From Thermomonas paludicola (GTDB taxonomy: Bacteria; Pseudomonadota; Gammaproteobacteria; Xanthomonadales; Xanthomonadaceae): a DNA stretch of 64,000 nt. The position numbers were made by a program, and so were the translations under genes. The notes under the pieces are model-generated. The model saw only the letters and a program-made list of their open reading frames with translations, was not told the origin of the DNA and searched no databases. The stretch covers positions 2,294,001 to 2,358,000 of the forward strand of contig NZ_CP093311.1 of the NCBI RefSeq assembly GCF_024498955.1, in the 5' to 3' direction. Below are positions 37,691-46,656 of the stretch, piece after piece (position 1 is the first letter of the stretch; every line of letters starts with the position of its first letter).

Positions 37691-38779
37691 TCAGCGCGCC
37701 TGCACGACGACGGGACGATTGCGCCGGTCCACTGGCGCGACTTTTTCACCTTCACGCAGCAGGTGGCCGCCGCCTGCCACCACCCACTCACCCGCCTTGA
37801 CGCCCGCCAGCAGCGGCACGCTGTCTTCGGCGTAACCGCCCAATCGCACCGCGCGCGAATGCGCCACGTTGCCGGCATCCACCACCCATACCGCAGCGCC
37901 CGCTGCGCCGCGCTGCACCGCCGCCAGCGGCAGGCGCAGGCCGGCACCCGCTGCGGGACCGGCAATGAACACGCGCGCACTCGAACCCAGCGCCACCTGC
38001 GCCGCAGCATCGCCTTGCAGCGCCACTCGCGCGGCATAGGTCCGGGTCTGCGGATCGGCGGTGGCGGCGATTTCACGGAGCGTCCCTGGCAGGTGCCGCC
38101 CAGGCGCATTCCACAATTCGACGATGGCCGCTTGCCCGGTATGGAAATCGCGGATGCGCGCCTCGGGAAGATCAATCGCCACTTCACGATCACCGCCGGC
38201 CGCCAGTACGAACACCGGCTGCCCGGCGGCCACCACCTGCCCGGCTTCGGCCTGACGACTGGCAATCACGCCATCACGCGGCGCGCTCAGGCTGCTGTAG
38301 CTGGACTGGTTGCGCGCCAGTTCGTATTGCGCGCGGGCGGCACGGTAGGCGGCCTGCTGGGCATCGAATGCCGACTGACTGACCATGTTTTGCGCCAGCA
38401 GCTTGCGGTAACGCGCCAGATCGCCGCCAAGCCGCTCCATCTCCGCCTGCGCGGCGCTGGCCTGCAGCCGCGAATCGCCGGGGTCGAGTTCGGCCAGCAC
38501 TTGCCCTTGCTTGACCTGCGTACCGGCATCCACCAGCCGCTTGACCAGATTGCCGCCCACCCGAAACGCCAACGGACTCTCCTGGCGCGCATGCACTTCG
38601 CCGGCAAAGGCATCACCCGCCATGCCCGGCGTGGCACCCGGCTGCACCACCAGCACCGTGCGCAGCGCCTGCGGCGCCGGCCGCTCATCGCCGCATGCCG
38701 CCATTACCAGCGCCAGCGTGGTCATTGCCGCCAGACGCAGCGCCAGCGTCGTGTTCCACCACCGTCCACCGTGTTGCAT
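37691..38779 (-). CDS. RND efflux periplasmic adaptor, lipoprotein
   Basis: 362 residues. Signal peptide with lipobox VMAAC (Cys29), then the membrane-fusion-protein order: beta-barrel strand, lipoyl half (ESPLAFRVGGNLVKRLVDAG), an alpha-hairpin of about 70 residues, second lipoyl half (SAPRDGVIASRQAEAGQVV), and barrel. It links the permease to an outer-membrane channel. Divergent from a TetR gene, its likely repressor. Confidence 0.93.
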   Translation of the reverse strand: MQHGGRWWNTTLALRLAAMTTLALVMAACGDERPAPQALRTVLVVQPGATPGMAGDAFAGEVHARQESPLAFRVGGNLVKRLVDAGTQVKQGQVLAELDPGDSRLQASAAQAEMERLGGDLARYRKLLAQNMVSQSAFDAQQAAYRAARAQYELARNQSSYSSLSAPRDGVIASRQAEAGQVVAAGQPVFVLAAGGDREVAIDLPEARIRDFHTGQAAIVELWNAPGRHLPGTLREIAATADPQTRTYAARVALQGDAAAQVALGSSARVFIAGPAAGAGLRLPLAAVQRGAAGAAVWVVDAGNVAHSRAVRLGGYAEDSVPLLAGVKAGEWVVAGGGHLLREGEKVAPVDRRNRPVVVQAR

Positions 38780-38819
38780 GCTCGCTCCGCTGGTCGCGCC
38801 ATAATTGAACTGGCCGGTA

Positions 38820-38828
38820 TGGTATAAT
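38820..38828 (+). promoter_or_regulatory. Extended -10 promoter of the TetR gene
   Basis: TGGTATAAT, a perfect TATAAT with the TGn extension, 30 nt before the tetR-type ATG. No good -35 is present, normal for extended -10 promoters. On the minus strand the same gap has TTGATA with TAATTA 18 nt away, a possible promoter for the efflux operon, so the two overlap and one operator could shut both. Confidence 0.6.
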
Positions 38829-38857
38829 TACGAAACTTCGCAGTCCAGTATCAAGGC

Positions 38858-39511
38858 ATGAGCCGAAGCATCGCCCCCAGCAAGCCCGCCAGCCCCGGCC
38901 GCCCGAAGGACCCCGCCAAGCGCGTGGCTGTCCTGGAAGCGGCCAAGCGCATGTTCATCCAGCACGGCTTCGACGGGGTGAGCATGGACCAGATCGCCGC
39001 GGAGGCGGGCGTCTCCAAGCTCACTGTCTATAGCCACTTCGGCGACAAGGACAGTCTGTTCACCGAAGCCGTGCGCGCCCACTGCGAGCAGGGCATGCCC
39101 ACGCAGCTGTTCGAGCCCACCCCGGACACGCCGCTGCGGCAGCGCCTGACCGTCATCGCGAACGCCTTCCTGGCGATGGTCCTGTCGCCCGAGGCCATCG
39201 CCGGGCACCGCGTGCTGTGCTCGCCACAGGTCGCCGGCAGCCAGTTGCCGACGATGATCTGGGAAGCCGGCCCGGCGCGGGTCAATGCCGCATTCAGCGC
39301 CCTGCTGGAACGCCGGATCGCCGCCGGTGAGCTGGCGATCGACGACCCGCAGCGCGCCGCCGGCCACTTCTTCACCCTGCTCAAAGGCGATCTGCACGCG
39401 CGCGCAGTCATGGGCAGCTGCTGCGGCGGCGCCAGCACCTGCGGGGACAGCATCGACCAGCACATCGCAAGCGTGATCGACCTGTTTCTTCGCGCCTATG
39501 CAATACCCTGA
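38858..39511 (+). CDS. TetR-family repressor
   Basis: 217 residues. N-terminal TetR HTH (VLEAAKRMFIQHGFDGVSM, IAAEAGVSKLTVYSHFGDKD) and a helical ligand domain of the AefR-like C-terminal type. The tail is cysteine-rich (SCCGGASTCGD), which is uncommon and might bind metal or respond to oxidants (speculative). Divergent to the adaptor-RND operon across 78 nt, the usual layout for an efflux repressor. Confidence 0.92.
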   Translation: MSRSIAPSKPASPGRPKDPAKRVAVLEAAKRMFIQHGFDGVSMDQIAAEAGVSKLTVYSHFGDKDSLFTEAVRAHCEQGMPTQLFEPTPDTPLRQRLTVIANAFLAMVLSPEAIAGHRVLCSPQVAGSQLPTMIWEAGPARVNAAFSALLERRIAAGELAIDDPQRAAGHFFTLLKGDLHARAVMGSCCGGASTCGDSIDQHIASVIDLFLRAYAIP

Positions 39512-39646
39512 ACGAACGCTTTCCAGCGCCGGGCAGCCGATGACTTCCGGCACTGCGTGCTGGTGTGTTGGTACGCCCACACTGCCCGCCAGATCGAACC
39601 CTGCCGGCACTACAATGCACGGTTCCCCGCAACGGATTTTTCACGC

Positions 39647-40300
39647 ATGAGCATCAACTTCGCCCGCGCCCGCGAAACCATGGTGGAACAGCAAGTACGC
39701 CCTTGGGACGTGCTCGATGTCCGCGTGCTGGACATCCTGGCCCGGCTGCCGCGCGAGGCGTTCGTGGCCGACGCGCTGCGCGGTCTGGCCTATGCCGACA
39801 CCGAACTCCCGCTGGGCCACGGCGAAGTGATGATGAAGCCGGTCATGGAAGGCCGCGCCCTGCAGGCACTGCTGCCCGCCGCCCACGAAAGCGTGCTGGA
39901 GATCGGCACCGGCAGCGCCTACCTGACCGCGTGCCTGGCGCAGCTGGCGCGTGAAGTGGTCAGCATCGAACGCCATGCCGATCTGGCCGAAGCCACACAG
40001 GGCCGGCTGGCCGTGCAGGGCATCGGCAACGCGCAGGTGCGCACCGCCGACGCACTCGCATGGAATCCCGGCCGCACGTTTGACGTGATTTGTGTCACTG
40101 GCGCAGTGGATGCCATCCCGGCACGCTTCGTGGAGTGGCTGACGCCGAACGGCCGCATGTTCGCAGTGCGCGGCCGCGCGCCGGCGATGGAGGCGGTGCT
40201 GGTGCACCGCACTGTCAACGGCAGCCGCGTCGAATCGTTGTTCGAAACCGACCTTCCCTATTTGGTCGGCGCCGAGCCGGCGCCCACCTTCACTCTGTAA
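39647..40300 (+). CDS. pcm: Protein-L-isoaspartate O-methyltransferase
   Basis: 217 residues. Methylates isoaspartyl residues in damaged proteins. N-terminal MVEQQVRPWDV and the SAM-binding LEIGTGSAYLTACLAQL are the key motifs. ATG 39647 is chosen over an upstream in-frame ATG because conserved sequence starts there. It lies 19 nt before tolC on the same strand, as in other Xanthomonads. The 135-nt gap before it has a TACAAT (39611) as a possible -10. Confidence 0.9.
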   Translation: MSINFARARETMVEQQVRPWDVLDVRVLDILARLPREAFVADALRGLAYADTELPLGHGEVMMKPVMEGRALQALLPAAHESVLEIGTGSAYLTACLAQLAREVVSIERHADLAEATQGRLAVQGIGNAQVRTADALAWNPGRTFDVICVTGAVDAIPARFVEWLTPNGRMFAVRGRAPAMEAVLVHRTVNGSRVESLFETDLPYLVGAEPAPTFTL

Positions 40301-40319
40301 GCCGCCAAGGATCCTCCCC

Positions 40320-41648
40320 ATGCTGCGTCGCCCGCTTGCCCTCGCCCTCGCCCTCGCCCTGCTGCCGGTCGCCGCCCAGGCAGACGATCTGCTCCAGAGC
40401 TACCAGAACGCGCGCAGCAGCGACCCGCAGTACGCGGCGGCGGAAGCCAACCGCGCCGGCGCTGCAGAGCGCCCGGTGCAGGCGCGCGCCAACCTGTTGC
40501 CCAACATCGGCGGCTCGGTGGGCAGCACCCGGGTTGACCACGGCGCGGGCGCCTCGCGCACCGGCACCTGGGGCGTCAGCCTGCAGCAGTCGCTGTTCAA
40601 TTTCGGCAACTACACCGCACTGCAAGGCGCCAAGGCACAGGATCGCGCGGGCGGCTACACCCTGGAGGCTGCCGGCCAGAATTTGATCACCCGCACCTCC
40701 GCCGCCTACTTCAACGTGCTGGTGCAGCTGGAAACGCTGGCCGCCGCCGAGGCCGCGGAGACCGCGCTGAAAAAGCAATTCGACTTCGCCAGCAAGCGCC
40801 TGGAAGTGGGCCTGGCTCCGATCACCGACGTGTACGAAGCGCGCGCCCAGTACGACGGCACGCGCGCCAACACGCTGCTGGCCCGCAATGCCTTGCAGGA
40901 TGCCTATCAGGCGCTGGTGGAAATCACCAATGCCCCGGTGGCCAACCTCAAGGGCCTGCCCGACGACTTCAAGCCGGCGCTGCCGGCCGAACAGGGCGTG
41001 GATGCATGGGTGGCCAATGCGCTGGCCAGCAATCCGTCGCTGAAGGCGCAGCAAGCCAGTCTCGAGGCTGCCGAGGCGGGCGTGTCCACCGCGCGCGCCG
41101 GCCACTACCCCACGCTGGGGCTGCAGGCCTCGTACGGCAAGGCGATTCCGGGATTGTTCGACCCGGCGTTCGTCGGCGCCAACAAGGCCAGCACCAGCGT
41201 CGGCCTGACCGTCAACATCCCGATTTTCTCGGGCTTTGCAACCCAATCCGGCGTGCGCAGCGCCCTGGCCCAGCGCGACAGCGCCGCCGACCTGGCGGAG
41301 CAGACCAAGCGCTCGATCGAACGCAGTACCCGCAGCGCCTATCAGGCGGTGGTCGCCGGCATCAGCGAAGTGGAAGCGCGCCGGTTGGCGCTGGTGTCGG
41401 CGCAAAGTGCCTACGACGCCTCGCAGGTCGGACTGGAAGTCGGCACGCGCACCGTGCTCGACGTGCTGAACAACCAGCGCACCCTGTTTGCCGCGCAGCA
41501 GGCGTTCGCGCAGGCCAAGTACAACTTCCTGCAGAGCCGGTTGCTGCTGGAGCAGGCTGCCGGGTCGCTGGACGTGTCCGACGTGGAAGACATCAACCGC
41601 CTGCTGACCGCCGACAAGCCGCTGGGCAAGGAATTGGCCGCGCGCTGA
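40320..41648 (+). CDS. tolC: TolC family outer-membrane channel
   Basis: 442 residues with a Sec signal peptide (LALALALALLPVAAQA) and the TolC repeat structure: long helices and two membrane strand pairs, e.g. DLLQSYQNARSSDPQY at the mature N-terminus and NVPIFSG-type segment NIPIFSGFATQSGVR in the second half. Forms the trimeric exit duct for RND, ABC and MFS exporters and type I secretion. The RND operon 2.5 kb away lacks its own channel and could use this one (inference). Confidence 0.93.
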   Translation: MLRRPLALALALALLPVAAQADDLLQSYQNARSSDPQYAAAEANRAGAAERPVQARANLLPNIGGSVGSTRVDHGAGASRTGTWGVSLQQSLFNFGNYTALQGAKAQDRAGGYTLEAAGQNLITRTSAAYFNVLVQLETLAAAEAAETALKKQFDFASKRLEVGLAPITDVYEARAQYDGTRANTLLARNALQDAYQALVEITNAPVANLKGLPDDFKPALPAEQGVDAWVANALASNPSLKAQQASLEAAEAGVSTARAGHYPTLGLQASYGKAIPGLFDPAFVGANKASTSVGLTVNIPIFSGFATQSGVRSALAQRDSAADLAEQTKRSIERSTRSAYQAVVAGISEVEARRLALVSAQSAYDASQVGLEVGTRTVLDVLNNQRTLFAAQQAFAQAKYNFLQSRLLLEQAAGSLDVSDVEDINRLLTADKPLGKELAAR

Positions 41649-41684
41649 GCCGGCCCAGGCGCGGCAGGCCGTGCGCCTGCCCGC

Positions 41685-42989
41685 CTAGCGGAATGGTGGT
41701 GCAGCTGGCAGCAGCGGCGCCACCAGATCCAGCGTGCGCGCCAGCGCACCGCGCCCCTCTTCCAGCAGCCGGGCCGCATTGGCGGTCATCGCGTGGCGCC
41801 CGGCCGGATCATCGAACAGCCCGCGCAGCGCTGCCGCCAGCGTCGATGCATCCACAACCACCTGCATTGCATTCGCCTCGCGCAGGCGGCGCGCAATGTC
41901 GGCGAAATTGTGCAGCTGCGGGCCACTGAGAATGGCGGTGCCCGTCGCGGCCGGCTCCAGCAGGTTATGCCCGCCCACCGGCTGCCAGCTGCCGCCGACG
42001 AACGCCACCTGCGCGCAGGCATAAAACCGCAGCAGCTCGCCCAGGGTATCGATCACGAATACGCCGGTATCGCGTTGTGGCCAGACCTGTTCACTGCGGG
42101 TGGCAACGGCGAACCCCGCTTCGCGCGCACGCTCGGCCACCGCCCGGAATCGTTCGGGATGGCGCGGCGCCCACAGCAGCAGGGCCTGCGGGTGGCTGTC
42201 ACGCAGCACGCGATGCGCCTCCAGCACGCCCGCTTCCTCGTCCTCGTGGGTGCTGGCCGCAATCCAGATCGGCCGGGACACGCCCAATGCCGCGTGGAAA
42301 TCATGGACGAACCCGGCGCTGACCACCGGCGCCATGTCGAACTTCAGGTTGCCGGTGACCTGCACGCAATCGGCACGCGCGCCCAGCTTCTCGAAGCGGC
42401 GGGCATCCTCCTTCGACTGCGCCGCCACCAGATGCACGCTGGCCAGCGCGCGACGGATCAACGGTGCCAGCACCCGGTAGCCGCGCAGCGAGCGAGCCGA
42501 CAGGCGCGCGTTGAGGATGAAGCTGGGGATCTGCCGGTCGCGGCAGCCGAACAGCAGGTTCGGCCACAGCTCGGTTTCCACGATCAACGCCAGCGCCGGC
42601 CGGAACTGATCCAGGAAGCGTGCCACCGCACCCGGCAAGTCGTAAGGCAGGTACACGTGGGTCACCGCATCGCCCCACAGTGCAAGCACGCGATCGGAGC
42701 CGGTCGGGGTAATCGTGGTCACCACCAGCCGCAGGTCGGGGCGCAGGCGGCGCAGCGCATCCACCAGCGGGGCGGCCGCGTTGACCTCGCCCACCGACAC
42801 CGCATGCAGCCACAGCGGCGCCGGGCCGCCGGCGGAGAAATATGCGGCATAGCGCTCGTCCCAGCGCTGGAAATAGGCGCGCTGGCGAAAGCCGCGCCAG
42901 ATCAGGTGATACAGCGTGATCGGCACAAGCAGATACAACGTGGCCGAATACAGGCCCCGCAACACGCGTTCGGTGAGATCGGCCCGCAT
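41685..42989 (-). CDS. waaA: 3-deoxy-D-manno-octulosonic acid (Kdo) transferase
   Basis: 434 residues. Adds Kdo from CMP-Kdo to the lipid A precursor at the inner membrane. N-terminal membrane helix (LYLLVPITLYHLIW), HAVSVGEVNAA, ETELWPNLL, and the CMP-Kdo-binding C-terminal region with FVGGSWQPVGGHNLLEPA are conserved. ATG 42989 fits the family N-terminus; the frame is open 20 codons further. Divergent from a lipid A acyltransferase gene 44 nt away. Confidence 0.95.
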   Translation of the reverse strand: MRADLTERVLRGLYSATLYLLVPITLYHLIWRGFRQRAYFQRWDERYAAYFSAGGPAPLWLHAVSVGEVNAAAPLVDALRRLRPDLRLVVTTITPTGSDRVLALWGDAVTHVYLPYDLPGAVARFLDQFRPALALIVETELWPNLLFGCRDRQIPSFILNARLSARSLRGYRVLAPLIRRALASVHLVAAQSKEDARRFEKLGARADCVQVTGNLKFDMAPVVSAGFVHDFHAALGVSRPIWIAASTHEDEEAGVLEAHRVLRDSHPQALLLWAPRHPERFRAVAERAREAGFAVATRSEQVWPQRDTGVFVIDTLGELLRFYACAQVAFVGGSWQPVGGHNLLEPAATGTAILSGPQLHNFADIARRLREANAMQVVVDASTLAAALRGLFDDPAGRHAMTANAARLLEEGRGALARTLDLVAPLLPAAPPFR

Positions 42990-43033
42990 CCGTACAGGAT
43001 AGCGAAGCCGGCGCGGTCGGTAGAATCCCCCGC

Positions 43034-43945
43034 ATGACATCGACACCACCGTCCCGGCCCTCGCTTGCCCCGAAACACTGGCCCGCCTGGCTGGGCGTGG
43101 GCCTGTGCATGGCGCTGGCGCGCCTGCCGTGGCGCGCGCAGCGCTGGCTGGGCGCGGGCGTGGGCTGGCTGGCCCTGCGCCTGCTGAAGGATCGCCGCGA
43201 GGCCGCCCGCAGCAATCTTGCGCTGTGCCTGCCGGCGCTGGACGCTGCGCAACGCGAGCGCCTGCTCCACGCCAATTTCCGCGACGTCGGCATCGGCCTG
43301 TTTGAATTCGCCCGCGCCTGGTGGGGCGATGCCGCTCCCATGCGGCGCAGCGCGCACATCGAGGGGCTGGAGATCCTGCAACAGCTGCAGGCCGAGGGCC
43401 GCGGCATCCTGCTGGTGTCCGGCCACTTCATGACCCTGGAAATGTGCGGGCGCCTGCTGTGCGACCACGTGCCGCTGGCCGGCATGTATCGCCGTCACCG
43501 CAGCCCGGTGATGGAATGGGCGGTGCTGCGCGGGCGCCTGCGCTACGCGTGTGCGATGTTCGGCAACAGCGACACCCGTGCGGCGATCCGCCACCTCAAG
43601 CACGGCGGGGTGCTGTGGTACGCGCCGGACCAGGACATGCGCGGCAAGGACACCGTGTTTGCACCGTTCTTCGGCATTCCGGCGGCCACCATCACCGCGA
43701 CCCATCAATTCGCACGCCTCACCGGCTGCGCCGTGGTGCCGTTCTTTCATCGGCGCGAAGGCGGGCGTTATACCCTGCGCGTGGGCCAGCCACTGGCGCC
43801 GTTCCCGACCGAGGATGCCGTCATCGACAGCGCGCGGGTGAATGCCGCCATCGAGGCGATGGTGCGCGAAGCACCCAGCCAATATCTGTGGCTGCATCGA
43901 CGCTTCAAGCGCCAACCGGACGGCAGCCCACCGCGCTACCGCTGA
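43034..43945 (+). CDS. Lipid A late acyltransferase (LpxL/LpxM family)
   Basis: 303 residues. Adds a secondary acyl chain to Kdo-lipid A. The HX4E catalytic motif is H131-E136 in SGHFMTLEM, followed by MYRRHRSPVMEW and DQDMRGKDTVFAPFFG. An N-terminal hydrophobic helix anchors it. It shares a 44-nt upstream region with waaA, whose product makes its substrate. LpxL or LpxM type cannot be decided here. Its last 10 bases overlap the convergent ligase-like gene. Confidence 0.92.
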   Translation: MTSTPPSRPSLAPKHWPAWLGVGLCMALARLPWRAQRWLGAGVGWLALRLLKDRREAARSNLALCLPALDAAQRERLLHANFRDVGIGLFEFARAWWGDAAPMRRSAHIEGLEILQQLQAEGRGILLVSGHFMTLEMCGRLLCDHVPLAGMYRRHRSPVMEWAVLRGRLRYACAMFGNSDTRAAIRHLKHGGVLWYAPDQDMRGKDTVFAPFFGIPAATITATHQFARLTGCAVVPFFHRREGGRYTLRVGQPLAPFPTEDAVIDSARVNAAIEAMVREAPSQYLWLHRRFKRQPDGSPPRYR

Positions 43946-45237
43946 TCCACCCGTCCCCACAGGCTGCCCGCGTAAAGCCCGGCCAGCAGCAGCAGCACGC
44001 TGCCCCAGAAGGTGGAATACGCGGCCAAATGGGTATTGAAGGGAAACACGCTGACCGCCAGCGCCAGCATGGCGGGACGCGCGCGCGCGCGCGCCTGATC
44101 GTCGGCAAAACGCCACGCCCGCCAAGCCAGCGCGGCCCCGGCCAGCCACAGCAGCAGCCCGATCAAACCGGTTTCAGACAACACTTCCAACACGATCTGG
44201 TGCGCGTGCAGCGCAACGCCCGCGCCCCAAGCCGCTGCCACGCCGGGTTGTGGATCGCAGGCCGGGAAGGCGTCGCGGAAACCGCGCACGCCCACTCCGT
44301 TGATCGGGTGCGCGCGTGCCATGCACACCGCCGCAGACCAGATCCGGCTGCGGCCCGACAGCGCCATATCCACGCCGGAGGGGGCGGTGGACACGAGCTG
44401 GGCGGTGCGCTGCATGCGCCCCTGCACCTGCGGCGAGACCACGCCCGCAATCGCCAGCGCCAGCGCGCCGGCCGCGAACAGCAGCAGCAGCCTGCGCCAG
44501 CCCAACGCACGCCAGCCGCTGCACAGCAACACCAACGCATAGGTCAGCCACGACGCGCGCGACCCGGCAAGCAACACGACCAGTCCGATGGCACTCGCCG
44601 CCAGCACCCAGCCAATGCGCCCCAGCCGCTGCCAGGCAGCTTCCAGCGCAAACGGCGACAGGCTGGCCAACACGATCCCCAGCTTGAGGTTGCACGGCCC
44701 CAGCACGCCGGCCAGGCGATCGGCCGCCGCCACCTGCGCCGCACTGCACATGCCATGCCCGCTGATTGCCTGCTTGCCGTGGTCGATCAGCCAGAACAGC
44801 GGGCTGGTTCCCAATGCCGCCTCGATGAGCGCATCCAGCGTCCACACGCCGACGATCAGCGCCAGCCCGCCAAACACCCTGCGCCGGCCGACATCGTTGG
44901 CCACCGCCACCGCCACCAGCCACAAGAACGGCAGATAACGCAGGTCGATCAGGACTTCACGCACCGCGCGCAGCGCATCCACCGCATCCACGGCGGACGC
45001 GGCCTCCGCCAGCCAATAGGAGGAAAACAGCACGCTGCACAGCGCCCACGCCGGCATCGCAAGCAGCGCCGTGCCACCACGAAAACGCAACGCCAGCAGC
45101 CGCAGCAGGCCGGCCAGGGCGCCCAGCACCAGCACCACTTCGGCCACCCCGTGCAGCGGCCACAGCGCCACCACCAGCAGCACCCACGCGGGCGCCCAGC
45201 GCAGAACCGGCGGCGCGGTCGCGGTGGTTGCACTCAT
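43936..45237 (-). CDS. O-antigen ligase/polymerase-like membrane protein
   Basis: 433 residues with about ten membrane helices. The Wzy_C/WaaL-type core is visible: LLAGSRASWLTYALVLL, the periplasmic arginine-rich loop, and HAHQIVLEVLSETGLIGLLLWL, where the His is the usual catalytic residue of the ligases. Function is either ligation of O-antigen to lipid A-core or polymerisation. ATG 45237 overlaps the stop of the upstream glycosyltransferase gene by 4 nt, so both act in the same surface polysaccharide step. Confidence 0.85.
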   Translation of the reverse strand: MSATTATAPPVLRWAPAWVLLVVALWPLHGVAEVVLVLGALAGLLRLLALRFRGGTALLAMPAWALCSVLFSSYWLAEAASAVDAVDALRAVREVLIDLRYLPFLWLVAVAVANDVGRRRVFGGLALIVGVWTLDALIEAALGTSPLFWLIDHGKQAISGHGMCSAAQVAAADRLAGVLGPCNLKLGIVLASLSPFALEAAWQRLGRIGWVLAASAIGLVVLLAGSRASWLTYALVLLCSGWRALGWRRLLLLFAAGALALAIAGVVSPQVQGRMQRTAQLVSTAPSGVDMALSGRSRIWSAAVCMARAHPINGVGVRGFRDAFPACDPQPGVAAAWGAGVALHAHQIVLEVLSETGLIGLLLWLAGAALAWRAWRFADDQARARARPAMLALAVSVFPFNTHLAAYSTFWGSVLLLLAGLYAGSLWGRVDQR

Positions 45238-46343
45238 GCGTCCATCACCGCCAGGTACACCGCCAAGGTTGCCTCCTGCATCGCGCACAAAGAATCGCCC
45301 ATCGTAGCCGGCAACGCCGGGGGGCGGACCAGCAGTTCCTCGGCGCGCAGCGCCAGCGCAGCGGCATCGAATGGCTCCACCGCACCCTCCGGCTGCAGCG
45401 CGCGCAGCAGCTCGCCCACGCCACCGTGCTCCCAGCCCAGCAGCGGCCGCCCCACCGACAGCGCTTCCAGCACCGTGCGCCCGAACGCCTCCGGCTTGCG
45501 CGACAGTTGCAGGACCAGGTCGCAGGCCGCATAGGCCACCGGCATGGCCTGCGTTGGCGGGGTCATCGCCAGTGCTTCGCCCACCCCGGCCGTCGTGGCG
45601 CGCCGTGCAAGTTCTGCCAGATAGCGCTCGCGACCCGCCTGCACCGCACCCGGCATCCACAAGCGCGCATCACCGCCCTGCGCGCGCAGCGTGGCCAGCA
45701 AGTCGATGGCATCGGCATGTCCTTTCAGGCGCGTGCCGCGCCCCGGCAGCAGCAGTAGCGGGCCGTCTCCACCCAGCTGCGGGTGCCGCGCCGCGACCTG
45801 CGAACGCGCCGCGCGACCTGGCGACGGGGCGCGCGGAAACGCGTCGGGGTCGATGCCGCGCGGGATCACCGTCAAGCGCCCCGCAGCGCCATTCGGATAG
45901 TGGCGCAGAAGATGCTCGCGAACCGTATTCGACACGCAGATGACGCGCTCGCCACGGGTCATGATCGCGCTGTAGCGAGAGGGCGAGTTCAGGCCGTGCA
46001 CGGTGGTGACGAAATGCGGGCGGGCATGGACGGGCATCCCGCGCAGCGCCAGCCACGCCAGCCATGCCGGAAGGCGCGAGCGGGCGTGCACGATATCGAC
46101 TTTGGCAAACAGCCTGCGCAACGCCGGGACATGACGCAGCGCAAGCGGCGATTTGCGGCCAACGGCCAACGTGACGTGCCCGGCACCCAGCGCCTGCAGC
46201 TCCGGCAGCAGGCGCCCACCGGCCGAGACCACGATGGCGCGATGACCGGCGCGCAGCAGCGCCTGGGCGATTTCCAGCGTGGAACGCTCAACACCACCGG
46301 CGTCCAGCGCCGGCAGCAGCTGCACCACGGTCAGGCGGCGCAT
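45234..46343 (-). CDS. Glycosyltransferase family 4-type
   Basis: 369 residues, GT-B fold. N-terminal QLLPALDAGGVERSTLEIA (acceptor domain), central ICVSNTVREHLLRHY and VIPRGIDPDAF, and the donor site KPEAFGRTVLEALSVGRP with the EX7E motif. It likely adds a sugar in LPS core assembly. ATG 46343 is preferred; a TTG 24 nt upstream would overlap the zinc-finger gene. Confidence 0.88.
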   Translation of the reverse strand: MRRLTVVQLLPALDAGGVERSTLEIAQALLRAGHRAIVVSAGGRLLPELQALGAGHVTLAVGRKSPLALRHVPALRRLFAKVDIVHARSRLPAWLAWLALRGMPVHARPHFVTTVHGLNSPSRYSAIMTRGERVICVSNTVREHLLRHYPNGAAGRLTVIPRGIDPDAFPRAPSPGRAARSQVAARHPQLGGDGPLLLLPGRGTRLKGHADAIDLLATLRAQGGDARLWMPGAVQAGRERYLAELARRATTAGVGEALAMTPPTQAMPVAYAACDLVLQLSRKPEAFGRTVLEALSVGRPLLGWEHGGVGELLRALQPEGAVEPFDAAALALRAEELLVRPPALPATMGDSLCAMQEATLAVYLAVMDA

Positions 46344-46359
46344 CGGCTGCGCCAGGCAA

Positions 46360-46563
46360 TCAGTCAATCAGGACGTAAATGGCGCCGCAGTATGGGCACT
46401 GGCTTTCGCCGCCGTCTTCCACGATCGACAGATACACGCGCGGATGCTCATCCCACACCGCCATTGACGGCAGCGGGCAACTCAGCGGCAGATCGGCGCG
46501 ACGCACCTCATGCCGTTGCGGGGCTTTGGAGGACGCGGTAGCGGTGCGGGCTGGCTCGGCCAT
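46360..46563 (-). CDS. Zinc-finger (NDUFS6/zf-CHCC-like) protein
   Basis: 67 residues. The C-terminal 40 contain a zinc-binding set: Cys in LSCPLPS, His in WDEHPRVYL and CPYC near the end, followed by GAIYVLID. Related to the small domain of complex I subunit NDUFS6; the stand-alone bacterial form has no assigned role. ATG 46563 is more likely than an upstream ATG at 46608, which adds 15 residues. It is followed by the glycosyltransferase after 16 nt. Confidence 0.85.
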   Translation of the reverse strand: MAEPARTATASSKAPQRHEVRRADLPLSCPLPSMAVWDEHPRVYLSIVEDGGESQCPYCGAIYVLID

Positions 46564-46610
46564 GTTGAACTTACGCAGTTGCGGGAACGCGGCCAGTTTA
46601 ACGCGCATCC

Positions 46611-46635
46611 GTCATTTCCGCTTTCGCGGGAACGA
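46611..46635. repeat. REP-like palindromic element
   Basis: GTCATTTCCGC and GCGGGAACGAC form an 11-bp imperfect stem (two mismatches) around a TTT loop, with the GTCATT(C/T)CCGC consensus shared by the element at 7078-7103. Lies between the pirin and zinc-finger genes. Confidence 0.55.
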
Positions 46636-46656
46636 CGCGCAGGCCCGCTGCCGCAA

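Noticed and set aside
31599..37835. A 2078-codon open frame on the plus strand
   Set aside because: It runs antisense through the propeller-GGDEF and RND genes, is rich in Arg, His and Gln, and has no domain. It is a by-product of GC-rich codon bias opposite real genes.
43321..45534. A 737-codon plus-strand frame across the ligase and glycosyltransferase genes
   Set aside because: Antisense to genes with clear membrane and GT-B motifs; composition is biased and featureless.
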